Assembly: GCA_029558835.1 (NCBI GenBank)
Contig: JAKQDH010000096.1
Span: 24,746 to 88,745, forward strand
Source of the DNA: Planctomycetota bacterium
GTDB lineage: Bacteria; Planctomycetota; Phycisphaerae; UBA1845
Length of the DNA: 64,000 nt
Reading direction: 5' to 3'
The notes below the pieces were generated by a model. The model ran no database searches, was not told where the DNA came from, and saw only the letters and a list, made by a program, of their open reading frames with translations. This document shows, piece by piece, positions 16,216 through 25,001 of the stretch. The translations under genes were made by a program, and so were the position numbers. Numbering within the stretch: position 1 is the stretch's first letter; each line of letters opens with the position of its first letter.

Positions 16216-18897
16216 GTGCCAAGCCCGGGTCGCGGGGTCTCGACCGCGACGCTCGGAGAAACGGTCCTGAGGAACGGCGGTAACCAACCTGCGACCGTGC
16301 TGGATCGCCCCGCGCGGGTGCTGATGATCACCTGCGCCTTCCCCCCTACCGGCGGCGTCGGCGTGCTGCGCGCGCTGAAGTTCGCCAAGCTGCTGCCACG
16401 CTTCGGGTGGCAACCCTGGGTCTGGTCCGCCACGCACGTCCCCGGGCTCCCCCGAGATGAGCAGCTCCTGCGCGAGCTGCCCCCCGAGGTCGAGCACAAC
16501 GCGGTCCCCACACTGGACCCGGAGGCATGGCTGGCCGCACGCTTCGCCGGCTGTCACGCCTGGCGAGACCCGTGGGCCCGCTGGGCAACCGGCCTGGAAT
16601 GGCGTCTGGCACGCTGGGCACGCTGGTGGCTGGCACGCGGCTTCCCCGACGATCAGGTCTTCTGGGCCCGCCGCAGCTTCCGGCAGCTTCTGCCGCGCCT
16701 GCGCAGCCGGCCCGTGGAGGCGATCTTCAGCACGTTCAGTCCCGCGTCCAACCACCTGCTGGGGCTGTGGCTGCACGAGGCAACCGGCATCCCGTGGATC
16801 GCCGACTTCCGCGATCTGTGGACCGACGACGGCGAAGTCAGCCCACGCTGGGTCGGACGCCGCTGGGCGGAGCGCCGGCTCGAACGGCGCTGCCTGCACG
16901 CGGCCGCCGCCGTCACCGCAACCGACCGCAGCATCGCCCTGCTGGCCGCGAAGTTGCCGAGCGCGCAAGCGAAGTTCCACTTGGTTCCGAACGGCGCGGA
17001 CCTGGAGGAGTTCCACACGCTGCGCCAGTCGGACGACGAGGACCCGGTGGCTCACCCTGACGGCAAGTTCCGCCTGAGCTTCGTCGGCCAATTCCGCGAG
17101 ACCCGCGTCACACCCGAGTACTATGAGGGCATCGCGCGGTTTCTCCAGGCGAACCCGCAGCACCGTGCAACGTTTGAGTTTCGTCTGGTCGGTCCCGTCT
17201 CGGTCAAACTGCGCGAGCGCGCGGACGCTTTGCGTCTCCACCTCACCGCGACCGGCTACGTCACCCACCGTGAGGCGTTGCGCGAAATGCTGCTCGCCGA
17301 CGTGCTGCTGCTCTCGACGCCCTGTCGCACCAATTGTCAGCGTGTCATACCGGCCAAGGTGTATGAGTACTTCGCCGCGCAGCGGCCCATCCTGGCCGTG
17401 GGAGACCGCGACTGCGACGTCGTGCGTTTGGTGGAGCAAGTCGGCGCCGGCAGGGGAGTACCGGCAGACCCGGACGCCATCGCGGCCGTCCTGCAACAGT
17501 ACTGGTCGGCGTGGCAAGGCGGCGCGCTTCCGCCGGGCTGCCCGGCCGACGTTCTGCCGCAGTTCAGCCGGCAGGAGGCCACCCGCCGCCTGGCCAACCT
17601 GCTCGACGCCGTCACCGGGCGGTCGCGGCCATCAGTTCCAGACACCCCAAACGCCACACCGACCGAGGCACGATACCAGCGTGCGCCGGCCCGTGCCGCC
17701 CTCGAGCCACAGGCTTCAGCCCGCGCGGTGCTGCAAGAGCCTGACTGGCGCACGATTGTGCACGGTCGCTCAGATGACGTTGGGAGATTCCGCGCCGCCG
17801 ATCTGAACCGCGACCGTCAGGGAGCGAACGACCACGAACGCTGCGATCGTGCTTCCGCGCCTGCGTGCGTCGGCAGTCCGACCCAACCGGAGGCCCGGTG
17901 CTCAAGGCCGGGCGGCATGGCCAAGCGCAGCGCCGCCATGCTCTCCCCGACGCCATTGACCGTTCCTTTCTCCAGCGCGCCGGGAACTTCGGCATGGACT
18001 CCGGACGACAGCCTCAGCGCCGGCGCGCGCTCGTGCGCCCTGGTGACGTGCGATCCCGCCACGGGACACTCACCCCGGCTCCGCGCGGGCCTGTCGCCCG
18101 ACCGCGCCACCTGGGAACGCCTCTGGCAGCACCGACCCACTCCGGACGGCGACGACGCCAACCTGGACCGTGAGCGTCGCGGGCCGCGTTGGGCGAGCAT
18201 TGTCGAGCACCTGACCACTACGTTCGGTCGCCTGCGTGGCCTGCGGGCCATCGAGCTGGGCAGCGGGCGAGGCGACCTTGCCGCGTTACTGGCCGAACAG
18301 GGCGCCGACGTGACGCTCCTGGACTTGAGCCCCACCGTGCTCGAGCAAGCGCGGGAGCGATTCGCACGCCTGCAACTGCCCGCGAACTTCGTCGTGGGAA
18401 ACCTGTTCACTCCGCCCGGTGAACTGCGCAGCGGATTCGACGTGGCCCTGTCCTCGGGCGTGATCGAGCACTTCCGAGGCGCCGACCGAACCCGGGCCCT
18501 GGCGGCCCACCACGATGTCCTGCGTCTCGGCGGGCTGGCCATCGTGAGCGTACCGCATGCCTGGTGCATTCCGTATCGCGCGTGGAAGCTCTATCTCGAG
18601 CTGCGCGGCTGGTGGCCTTATGGAGTTGAGATTCCTTATAGCCGCGGCGAACTGCAGCGTCGCGCCCGGCGCGCCGGCTTCGCCCGGTCGCGGACGCAGT
18701 GCGTCGGCTTCTGGCAGGCATGCGGCGACCAGTGGTGTCGAGGCATCCTCAAACAGCGCGTGGACTGGTCCGCCCGGAAGTCGCGGCTCGACCCCCTCAT
18801 GGGCCTCAGCGCCGTCCTCTTCGCCTGGCGCGCTGCCGACGGCGACGCGAGCCCGGCCGGCGGTACCCCTTGCGTCAACGGAAGCCTTGTGCCATGA
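16216..18897 (+). CDS. Glycosyltransferase and SAM methyltransferase in one open frame
   Basis: 893 codons without a stop. Residues about 30-470 are a GT-B glycosyltransferase: MITCAFPPTGGVGV at the start, IADFRDLW, LVPNGADLEEF, and ARYNCQR-like end region around VIPAKVYEYFAA. Residues about 640-880 are a class I methyltransferase with motif I AIELGSGRGDLAA near 678 and SSGVIEHF. Between them (about 480-640) lies a linker of low-complexity sequence that looks like translated intergenic DNA and contains a repeat also found between genes at 8321. In-frame ATGs at 17917 and 17938 could start the methyltransferase separately. Thus it is either a true fusion or two genes that lost a stop. The GTG at 16216 is a guess; GTG 16297 is an alternative. 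Its stop overlaps the next start. Confidence 0.7.
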   Translation: MPSPGRGVSTATLGETVLRNGGNQPATVLDRPARVLMITCAFPPTGGVGVLRALKFAKLLPRFGWQPWVWSATHVPGLPRDEQLLRELPPEVEHNAVPTLDPEAWLAARFAGCHAWRDPWARWATGLEWRLARWARWWLARGFPDDQVFWARRSFRQLLPRLRSRPVEAIFSTFSPASNHLLGLWLHEATGIPWIADFRDLWTDDGEVSPRWVGRRWAERRLERRCLHAAAAVTATDRSIALLAAKLPSAQAKFHLVPNGADLEEFHTLRQSDDEDPVAHPDGKFRLSFVGQFRETRVTPEYYEGIARFLQANPQHRATFEFRLVGPVSVKLRERADALRLHLTATGYVTHREALREMLLADVLLLSTPCRTNCQRVIPAKVYEYFAAQRPILAVGDRDCDVVRLVEQVGAGRGVPADPDAIAAVLQQYWSAWQGGALPPGCPADVLPQFSRQEATRRLANLLDAVTGRSRPSVPDTPNATPTEARYQRAPARAALEPQASARAVLQEPDWRTIVHGRSDDVGRFRAADLNRDRQGANDHERCDRASAPACVGSPTQPEARCSRPGGMAKRSAAMLSPTPLTVPFSSAPGTSAWTPDDSLSAGARSCALVTCDPATGHSPRLRAGLSPDRATWERLWQHRPTPDGDDANLDRERRGPRWASIVEHLTTTFGRLRGLRAIELGSGRGDLAALLAEQGADVTLLDLSPTVLEQARERFARLQLPANFVVGNLFTPPGELRSGFDVALSSGVIEHFRGADRTRALAAHHDVLRLGGLAIVSVPHAWCIPYRAWKLYLELRGWWPYGVEIPYSRGELQRRARRAGFARSRTQCVGFWQACGDQWCRGILKQRVDWSARKSRLDPLMGLSAVLFAWRAADGDASPAGGTPCVNGSLVP
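17919..17941 (+). repeat. 23-nt repeat inside the fusion linker
   Basis: Begins GGCCAAGCGCAGC and ends GCCGCCATGC. It is identical to 8321-8343, which is intergenic. With the bases before it (GGCGGCAT) it can fold into a hairpin. Its presence argues that this part of the open frame was once intergenic. Confidence 0.6.
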
Positions 18898-20108
18898 CGC
18901 ACCCCCTCCGCATCCTGCTTGACGCCCGCATGCTCATCGGGACCTTCTCCGGCGTCGGTCGCGTGGTAACCAGCCTCGTCGATGAGCTCACGCACCAGCC
19001 GGATGTCAGAATCGTGGCACTGTGTGGCGAGGAACTCTATCCGCCCTGGACGCATCGTACCGACATCGAGCTCATCCGTTCCAACTTCCGCCGCGCGGAC
19101 CGCTCGGCCACCCGACGCCTGTGGTGGGAGGAGCGACATCTTCCCCGGCTCATTGCCGCAGCCGGCGTGGACCTGTACCACGCCACCTGGAACAGCGGCG
19201 TCCCGGCGCACTGCCCCGTCCCGGCCGTCCTGACCGTCCACGACCTCATCCCCTGGCATGAACCCCGTCGACACTTCGCCACCCGCCTCCAGTGGTGGTG
19301 CCACCGCCACGCTGTGCGCGCCTCCGCCCGCCGCGCGGCCGCCGTCACCACCGTCACGAACTACGTCCGCGACGAAGTCATCGGCACGCTCAGGCTCGAC
19401 CCCGCCCACGTGTTCGCCGTTCCCAACGGGGTGTCGCCGCCGGCCCCGGTGAGTGGTCCACCGCTCCCTTGCGACCGCCCCTACGTCCTGTACGTGGGTG
19501 GACACGAGCCGCGGAAGAACATCGCCGCCCTGTTCCGCGCTTTGCACGCCTATTGGCGTCGCCACCGGGCCACGCTCGAACTGCACGTCACCGGCTCCCC
19601 GCGGACCCTGCCCGCCGATGCCCGCGCGGAGTTCGCCCGCCTGCCGCAGCGCACGGCCGTCCGCTTCCTCGGACATCTCGATGATCGACAACTCGCCGGC
19701 GAGTACCGCCGGGCGGCTGCGCTGCTGCTCCTTTCCCTCGACGAGGGCTTCGGCCTGCCGGTCGTCGAGGCCATGGCCCACGGCTGCCCGGTCATCGCCG
19801 CCAACCGCGCCTCGCTGCCGGAGGTCGTGGGCGACGCCGGGTTGCTGGTGGACCCGGACGCAGCCGAGGACGCAGCCGATGCGCTGCACCGCCTGGTCTC
19901 CGACATCGCCCTTCGCCGGCAGTACATTGCCGCCGGGCGAGCCCGCGCGGCCCTGTACACGTGGCGGCGATCCGCAAATACGCTCCTTCCCGTCTACCAA
20001 CGAGCCCTGGCTACCGCTTCGGAAGCCCCCGCTCCCGAGGCCGCCCGCGTGATGGACCCTGCCGCGCTCGGCAAACCCGCGCCCAGCGCGGCGCAGCCGA
20101 CTCTTTGA
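18894..20108 (+). CDS. Family 4 glycosyltransferase
   Basis: 404 residues from an ATG that overlaps the preceding stop (ATGA), so it is translationally coupled. The N-terminal half has LLDARMLIGTFSGVGRVV and the C-terminal half has YVGGHEPRKNIAAL, then LSLDEGFGLPVVEAMAHGCP with the E-x7-E nucleotide-sugar motif, then GDAGLLVDP. This is a mannosyl/glucosyltransferase-like GT4 enzyme of the WbdA/WbpY sort. It closes the export cluster that starts with the Wzm/Wzt pair. A non-coding stretch of 385 bp follows. Sugar specificity is unknown. Confidence 0.9.
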   Translation: MTHPLRILLDARMLIGTFSGVGRVVTSLVDELTHQPDVRIVALCGEELYPPWTHRTDIELIRSNFRRADRSATRRLWWEERHLPRLIAAAGVDLYHATWNSGVPAHCPVPAVLTVHDLIPWHEPRRHFATRLQWWCHRHAVRASARRAAAVTTVTNYVRDEVIGTLRLDPAHVFAVPNGVSPPAPVSGPPLPCDRPYVLYVGGHEPRKNIAALFRALHAYWRRHRATLELHVTGSPRTLPADARAEFARLPQRTAVRFLGHLDDRQLAGEYRRAAALLLLSLDEGFGLPVVEAMAHGCPVIAANRASLPEVVGDAGLLVDPDAAEDAADALHRLVSDIALRRQYIAAGRARAALYTWRRSANTLLPVYQRALATASEAPAPEAARVMDPAALGKPAPSAAQPTL

Positions 20109-20493
20109 CGTGTGTCTCATTTACGAAACACCTATAGTTCGCCTCCACCAGCCACCAGCGGCGCCACGATCGTTGGCACCTGCGTTCCCCAGAGTGTCTT
20201 TGCTCGGCAAAGATGGGTATTGGGCTCCGCATGTCGGAAGTTTGGGCGGAGTGAGCCGCAAACCTCGGTGACACACTCGACAAACGTACACGCACCGGCG
20301 ACACTGGCCGTTTCCTCGCTGACGCGCTTGGCGCACGGGTCGTCGGAAGCGCGCGCTGAAGCGATTTCTTTGACGGGCGGCAGCGGTCGGAGGCCTGCGG
20401 TGACGCCCGGGCCTTGGCAAACCACCGGGCACGACGTTGGGTGGGCCCGAGACCGGTTGCCGGGGCCTCGTCTGCGGGCAGAAACGGGTATCT
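20109..20493. other. Intergenic stretch before the greA-like gene
   Basis: 385 bp. The first 100 bp after the glycosyltransferase stop are relatively AT-rich and contain TTTGCTCGGCAAAG, a short hairpin. I see no gene, no clear -35/-10 pair and no known riboswitch pattern. It probably holds the terminator of the export cluster and the promoter of the greA-like gene. Confidence 0.4.
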
Positions 20494-22698
20494 ATGCAGC
20501 CTGATTCTTTGGTACAGCTTGTCGGCAGCGGCAACACCCGCACCGTCGAGGACGAGTGGATGCGAATTGCGGGCGACCCGGAAAGCGGGCTGGCCGAGCT
20601 TGCCCGGTATGACGCCGTGCTGGCAGAGTTGGTGCGTGTCGGCAAGCCGCAGGTGGCCGAGGAACTCGCCTGGGCCGCGACTGAGGAACTTTCTGCCCGG
20701 CACACTCCGGCACAGGTCCTTCCTCTGGCCAGCCAGTTCCTGCTGGCGTTGAGCGAAAGTGTCGAGCTGCGCAAACAGGTGGCCACGTTGTATCGAGCCG
20801 CCTATGCAGACCGCGAAGGGCTTGAGGAGCTCCTGAAAGCCGCGGGCCTGGAGGAGGGCCGACCCGTACGCCGCGCCTTGCGCACGCTCGACGTGTGCCT
20901 CGCAACGCGCGAGGGCACCTTCCTGGTGGCGCGTGACGAGGACGGCGCGGCCCGCGTAGACCGCATCGACCTGCCCGCCTGGCGCTTCACGCTGAACACC
21001 GGCGGCGACACCCGCGTGCTCGATCCGGTCAACCTCGCGGACCACTACGCCCCCGCCCCCCGCGAGCATCTGACCGTCATGCGCCGGTTCTTCGTCGAGG
21101 AGCTTGCGCAGCAGGTCCGGGATGACCCGGCCGGCACGATCATTCGCCTCTGTCAGCAACACGGCAACGTGATCGACAGCGACCGGCTCGAAGCCATACT
21201 CGTGCCCGTCGTTCTGGACGAGGAGGCCTGGAAGAAGTGGTTCAGTAATGCCCGCAGCGCGTTGCGGCGCGTCGCCCACGTCCGCATCGAGGGTCGCGCT
21301 CCCTGGGTGATGCGGTTCCTGGAAACCGCCACCGACCCGGCGGCGGAGTTTCAGCAGCGTTTTGCGGCCGCCCACACACCGCGGGCGCACATGACGGAGC
21401 TGGAGAACTACCTGCGTGAATGCCGGCAGAAGCAGGTCGAAGCCTCACCGGCCGCACTCGAACACGCGTGCCACTGGTTTGTCACACATGCCCGGAAGCA
21501 TGCGCAGCAGCAGCGCGGCGACGCCGCGTTGTACTGGCTGCTGACGCGGCGGGCGGCGGAGCTCTGCGGGGCGGAGGAACTGTTGCGGGAGGTCCGGGAA
21601 TGGGCCGCCGGGTTGCCCGACATCCGGGCGGTGCTGGACCACATCGACGATGACGATTCGGCCTGCACGCTGTGTGTCACGGTAGCGGAAGCCCGGCCGG
21701 CAACGTACCGCGACGACCTGCGCGCGTTGCTGCCGCTGCTGCCGCCGGACGCCTGCGAGGTGGCCGCCGGCAAGCTCATGGAGCCGGGGATGACTGCCGA
21801 TTGGGGACCGATCACACAAGAGGTACTGGCGAACCCCACGGCGCACTTCGGCGCCTTGTTGTGGCTGTGGAACCAGCCGTCCGACGCACCGATGCGTGCC
21901 GACCTTCCGGCGTTGACGCTGCTGACGCGCGTCCTCGGCGCGCTCGAACAGGCCCAACGCCTGGAACAGGTCGACCGGGAGCAGGCCAAGTTGCTGGGGG
22001 CACGCGCCCGCGCGGTGCTTGGCTCCCGTGGTCGACAGCGCTTCCGCGAGTGTCTGACCGGGATTGACGTCGGGATGGCCCGGACGTTGCGCATACGTCT
22101 CAACCGCCTCGACCTGCTCGGGCGGGCCGTCCGCGAGGACCTGCTGCGTGACATCAGCCATCACTTCCCCGACCTGATTGTCCGCCACAAGGTGCACCCG
22201 TGGAAACGCGAGGATGTTCTTTACACTACCAGAACCGGTTTGACGCGCCGGAGGGCCGAGCTGGACGACCTGGTTAACGTCAAGATGCGAGCCAACGCCA
22301 AGGCCATCGGCGAGGCGGCCGAGAAGGGCGACCTCAGCGAGAACTCCGAGTATAAGTTCGCCCTGGAGGAGCGCGACCTGCTGCGCGCTCGGCTCGCCCA
22401 GATGAACAGTGAACTCGATATTGCCAAGACACTTACGGCCGACGAGGTACCCACCGATCACGTCGGGATCGGCACGCGCGTGCTGCTGGAGCACACCGCG
22501 GGCGGCCCCCCCCTGTCGCTGTGCTTCCTGGGTCCCTGGGACACGGACGCCGCCCACGGCATCTATCACTACCAGACCCCGCTGGCCGAGCGCTTCCTCG
22601 GCCGGCACGTCGGCGACGAGGTCGAACTCGATCAGACCGGGATGGCGGGCGTCTACCGCATCGCTGCGCTCCAGAACGAGTTGTTACCGCCATCGTAA
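20494..22698 (+). CDS. greA: Long transcript cleavage factor GreA with large N-terminal extension
   Basis: 734 residues against about 158 in E. coli. The last 165 residues are a complete GreA: coiled coil, with the acidic tip GDLSENSEYK at about 612-621 (the basis of RNA cleavage stimulation in RNA polymerase), then the C-terminal domain (VGIGTRVLLE, ELDQTGMAGVYRI). The first 550 or so residues are helical, repeat-like and rich in Leu, Ala and Glu, with no motif I can name. Long GreA proteins of this build are known from Chlamydiae, so a shared PVC-group form is likely. The ATG at 20494 fits where composition becomes coding; the frame open to 20437 has no better start. Convergent with the next gene. 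Confidence 0.85.
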   Translation: MQPDSLVQLVGSGNTRTVEDEWMRIAGDPESGLAELARYDAVLAELVRVGKPQVAEELAWAATEELSARHTPAQVLPLASQFLLALSESVELRKQVATLYRAAYADREGLEELLKAAGLEEGRPVRRALRTLDVCLATREGTFLVARDEDGAARVDRIDLPAWRFTLNTGGDTRVLDPVNLADHYAPAPREHLTVMRRFFVEELAQQVRDDPAGTIIRLCQQHGNVIDSDRLEAILVPVVLDEEAWKKWFSNARSALRRVAHVRIEGRAPWVMRFLETATDPAAEFQQRFAAAHTPRAHMTELENYLRECRQKQVEASPAALEHACHWFVTHARKHAQQQRGDAALYWLLTRRAAELCGAEELLREVREWAAGLPDIRAVLDHIDDDDSACTLCVTVAEARPATYRDDLRALLPLLPPDACEVAAGKLMEPGMTADWGPITQEVLANPTAHFGALLWLWNQPSDAPMRADLPALTLLTRVLGALEQAQRLEQVDREQAKLLGARARAVLGSRGRQRFRECLTGIDVGMARTLRIRLNRLDLLGRAVREDLLRDISHHFPDLIVRHKVHPWKREDVLYTTRTGLTRRRAELDDLVNVKMRANAKAIGEAAEKGDLSENSEYKFALEERDLLRARLAQMNSELDIAKTLTADEVPTDHVGIGTRVLLEHTAGGPPLSLCFLGPWDTDAAHGIYHYQTPLAERFLGRHVGDEVELDQTGMAGVYRIAALQNELLPPS

Positions 22699-22944
22699 CA
22701 GTGTCTTTGACGCACGCTGCTCGCCCCTCAAGAGCGGCCGACCGCAACGCACCCCCGGCTGCTCCAACGCGGGGTCGTTTCCCCCGCGGGCGACGCAGCA
22801 GCGAATGGGACCGCGGCAAGTTCCACGTGGGCTGCCGGGGCGGACCCACCGTCACCTCCACACCCTGCGTCACGTCGGGATCGCCCGCGGGAGAGCCGAC
22901 GCTGCTTGCTGAACAGAGAACGCTGAGTGCCGGGGATTGTGGGA

Positions 22945-24093
22945 TCACTTCGTGCAGGTTTGCAGCGCCAGGACACAGTACGCGGTCACCAGGTGGGGGT
23001 TGCCCTCGTACCACCGGTCCGCCTCATTGACCCAGCTTCCGTCCGGGTGCTGCAGGGACAGGAGCTTCTCAATCAACTCTTGGCGCCAGGAGTGCGGTTG
23101 ACCCTGCTTGTCGGTGATCCGCTCCTCGCCCCAGGCATGGAGGGCGCGGGCGAAGACATAGTAATAGTAGAACAGACCCTCCCGGGTTTGCGCCTCGGGC
23201 ATGTTGGGGTTGGCATCCAGAGTGTAGTGACCGCGAATCCAGTCGTAGGCCGCCTGCACGCGGGCGTCGTCGCGGGAGACGCGGGCGTACAGCAGGCTCT
23301 TGAAACCGGCATAAGTCATTGACCCATAGGTGCGCAGACGCACCCGGCCGTCGATGGTTTCCGTGCCCGCTTTGGACTCACCGCCGTTAGCGGGTGAGTA
23401 GATGAAGCCGCCGTCGGTGCTGCCGGCCGCGAAGGGCTGGTCATTGGTCTCGCCGAGCATCTGGCAACGTGACACGAAGACGACGGCCTTGCGATACACC
23501 GGGTCATCCGGCGACAACCCGCTCTGGTGCAGCGCTTCGAGCATGAGTTGCGTGTTGGAGAGGTCCGGGCGTTTGCCCTGCCCGTAGCCGCTGCCGCCGT
23601 ACCAGACGTCGGCGGGTCCGCGGCCTTCCCCCTCGTCCCACTGGTCGGTCTTCAGGAACGTCCGGGCCCGGCTGAGGGCGTCGGCGAAGGCGGGATCGCG
23701 GGCGGCCGCAAGTGCCATGAGCGCGACACTCGTTTGATATCCCGGCAGGCCGTCCCCCGGCACGTAGATGCCGCCGTCCGCCTGCGCGAAGCGCAGGATG
23801 AACTCCAAGCCGCGTTTGACCGCGGAATGCCCGGGGCCGTACCTGTCGTGCTGCACAAGCCCCTGCACCACGAGCGCGGTGACGGCGGGATTAGACCGTC
23901 CGAAGGCTTCCCAGCCGCCGTCAGCGCCTTGGCAGGCGACCAGATACGCGAGGGCTTTGTCGATCCCCGTCTGCGCGCGGGACGCGAGGTCGGGCCCGAG
24001 CGCCGGCTCCGCCCCCCCCGCCGCGACCACGACCGTCAGCACCAAACCGCAACCAACACCCACGACCGATCGAGGGCAGCTCGCCAAGATCAT
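22945..24093 (-). CDS. Secreted prenyltransferase/squalene-oxidase-like repeat protein
   Basis: 382 residues from the ATG at 24093, which has GGAG seven bases upstream. A signal peptide (VGVGCGLVLTVVVAAGG) is followed by alpha/alpha-barrel repeats of the terpene cyclase/prenyltransferase superfamily: QGADGGWEAFG, QADGGIYVPG, and QHPDGSWVNE near the end. Each is a QxxDGxW-like turn. The family in bacteria includes many exported proteins with no known catalysis, and the DxDD catalytic motif of squalene cyclases is not seen, so no reaction is proposed. It lies 11 bp after a membrane protein gene and is likely co-transcribed with it. Confidence 0.85.
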   Translation of the reverse strand: MILASCPRSVVGVGCGLVLTVVVAAGGAEPALGPDLASRAQTGIDKALAYLVACQGADGGWEAFGRSNPAVTALVVQGLVQHDRYGPGHSAVKRGLEFILRFAQADGGIYVPGDGLPGYQTSVALMALAAARDPAFADALSRARTFLKTDQWDEGEGRGPADVWYGGSGYGQGKRPDLSNTQLMLEALHQSGLSPDDPVYRKAVVFVSRCQMLGETNDQPFAAGSTDGGFIYSPANGGESKAGTETIDGRVRLRTYGSMTYAGFKSLLYARVSRDDARVQAAYDWIRGHYTLDANPNMPEAQTREGLFYYYYVFARALHAWGEERITDKQGQPHSWRQELIEKLLSLQHPDGSWVNEADRWYEGNPHLVTAYCVLALQTCTK

Positions 24094-24104
24094 GACACAC
24101 TCCG

Positions 24105-24803
24105 TCAGGGGGTACCCGCGTCTCCCGCAGGCCAATCCGGCCCGAACATCCGTTTCTCCAGCGTCGGGTCCACCGACCTCGGAGGCGTGGCGGCCGAGCC
24201 GGTGGGACGGCGCCCCGGCGAGGCCGGCCCCGGAACGCCCGTCGATGAGCCGGCACCGGGCTGGGGCAACGGGTCCTCCTGCTCCTCCTCGTGCCTGCAC
24301 ACGACCACCGCGTCGCCACTGGCGCTGTAGCGCCCCGAGTCGGCACGTTCGTGACGAACGTTGGTCACGGCATTGGCGCCTTTCAGGGCGGCCGCAGCCT
24401 TCAGCCCTTCGAGTGCGTCCTCGGGGCGAGGAAAGCCCTCGACGAAGACGGCCTCGATCTGCTCGGCGATCTCGTAACCGGCAATCGAACTGGTGCTCGA
24501 GGTGGCGACGATCCGCCCGGCCGCGGCGCGGCGCTGCGCCTTGAGCTTCTCATCGGGCTCGGCGTAGCCGGCGTACTTCTGCAACTTCGGGTGCAGTGTG
24601 ACCGGTCGGCGACGACGCCACGCCCGTCGCAGCCTCCGACCCAGCCGCACGAGCACAAACGCCGCCACCAGGACGACCAGCAACTTGAACTGCCAAGTAC
24701 CCGTCCAGGTGACGAAGTCCTGCCAGAGTCCGCCGGGGACCAGCTCGGTGAGTTGGCTCGGATCGGGGGGCTCGACGTTCGCAAGGCAATCGAGTTGATC
24801 CAT
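24105..24803 (-). CDS. Membrane-anchored protein with YbjQ-like domain
   Basis: 232 residues. One membrane helix lies at about 38-55 (FKLLVVLVAAFVLVRLG), followed by a strongly basic stretch. Residues about 97-170 resemble the YbjQ/DUF74 fold: IVATSSTSSIAGYEI, LKAAAALKGANAVTNV, then SASGDAVVV. In that family the pentameric domain is often called heavy-metal binding, but its role is not established. The tail is acidic then Pro/Gly-rich and disordered. It precedes the prenyltransferase-like gene by 11 bp, which suggests an operon. Domain recognition is by pattern only, so moderate confidence. Confidence 0.65.
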   Translation of the reverse strand: MDQLDCLANVEPPDPSQLTELVPGGLWQDFVTWTGTWQFKLLVVLVAAFVLVRLGRRLRRAWRRRRPVTLHPKLQKYAGYAEPDEKLKAQRRAAAGRIVATSSTSSIAGYEIAEQIEAVFVEGFPRPEDALEGLKAAAALKGANAVTNVRHERADSGRYSASGDAVVVCRHEEEQEDPLPQPGAGSSTGVPGPASPGRRPTGSAATPPRSVDPTLEKRMFGPDWPAGDAGTP

Positions 24804-25001
24804 GCGTCGTGAACTCCTGGTCAGCGTGGGCCGTCCGCTGTGGAAGCAGCGTCAGCCCCCCGGGGCCGAGCCGCGAAGCCTCGCGGCTCGATCGTCCAGG
24901 ACGTCGCCCCTGGGGAGCGACACTGCGGGCACGCTGCAGCCGGATCATACCCTGACCCACGGCCCGGACGCGGGCCCTTGTCGTCGGCTGTCACCAAACG
25001 C

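Noticed and set aside
15649..17517. Minus-strand open frame of 622 codons across two glycosyltransferase genes
   Set aside because: No ribosome site, Gln/Arg/Gly-rich and without domain; both genes opposite are clear.
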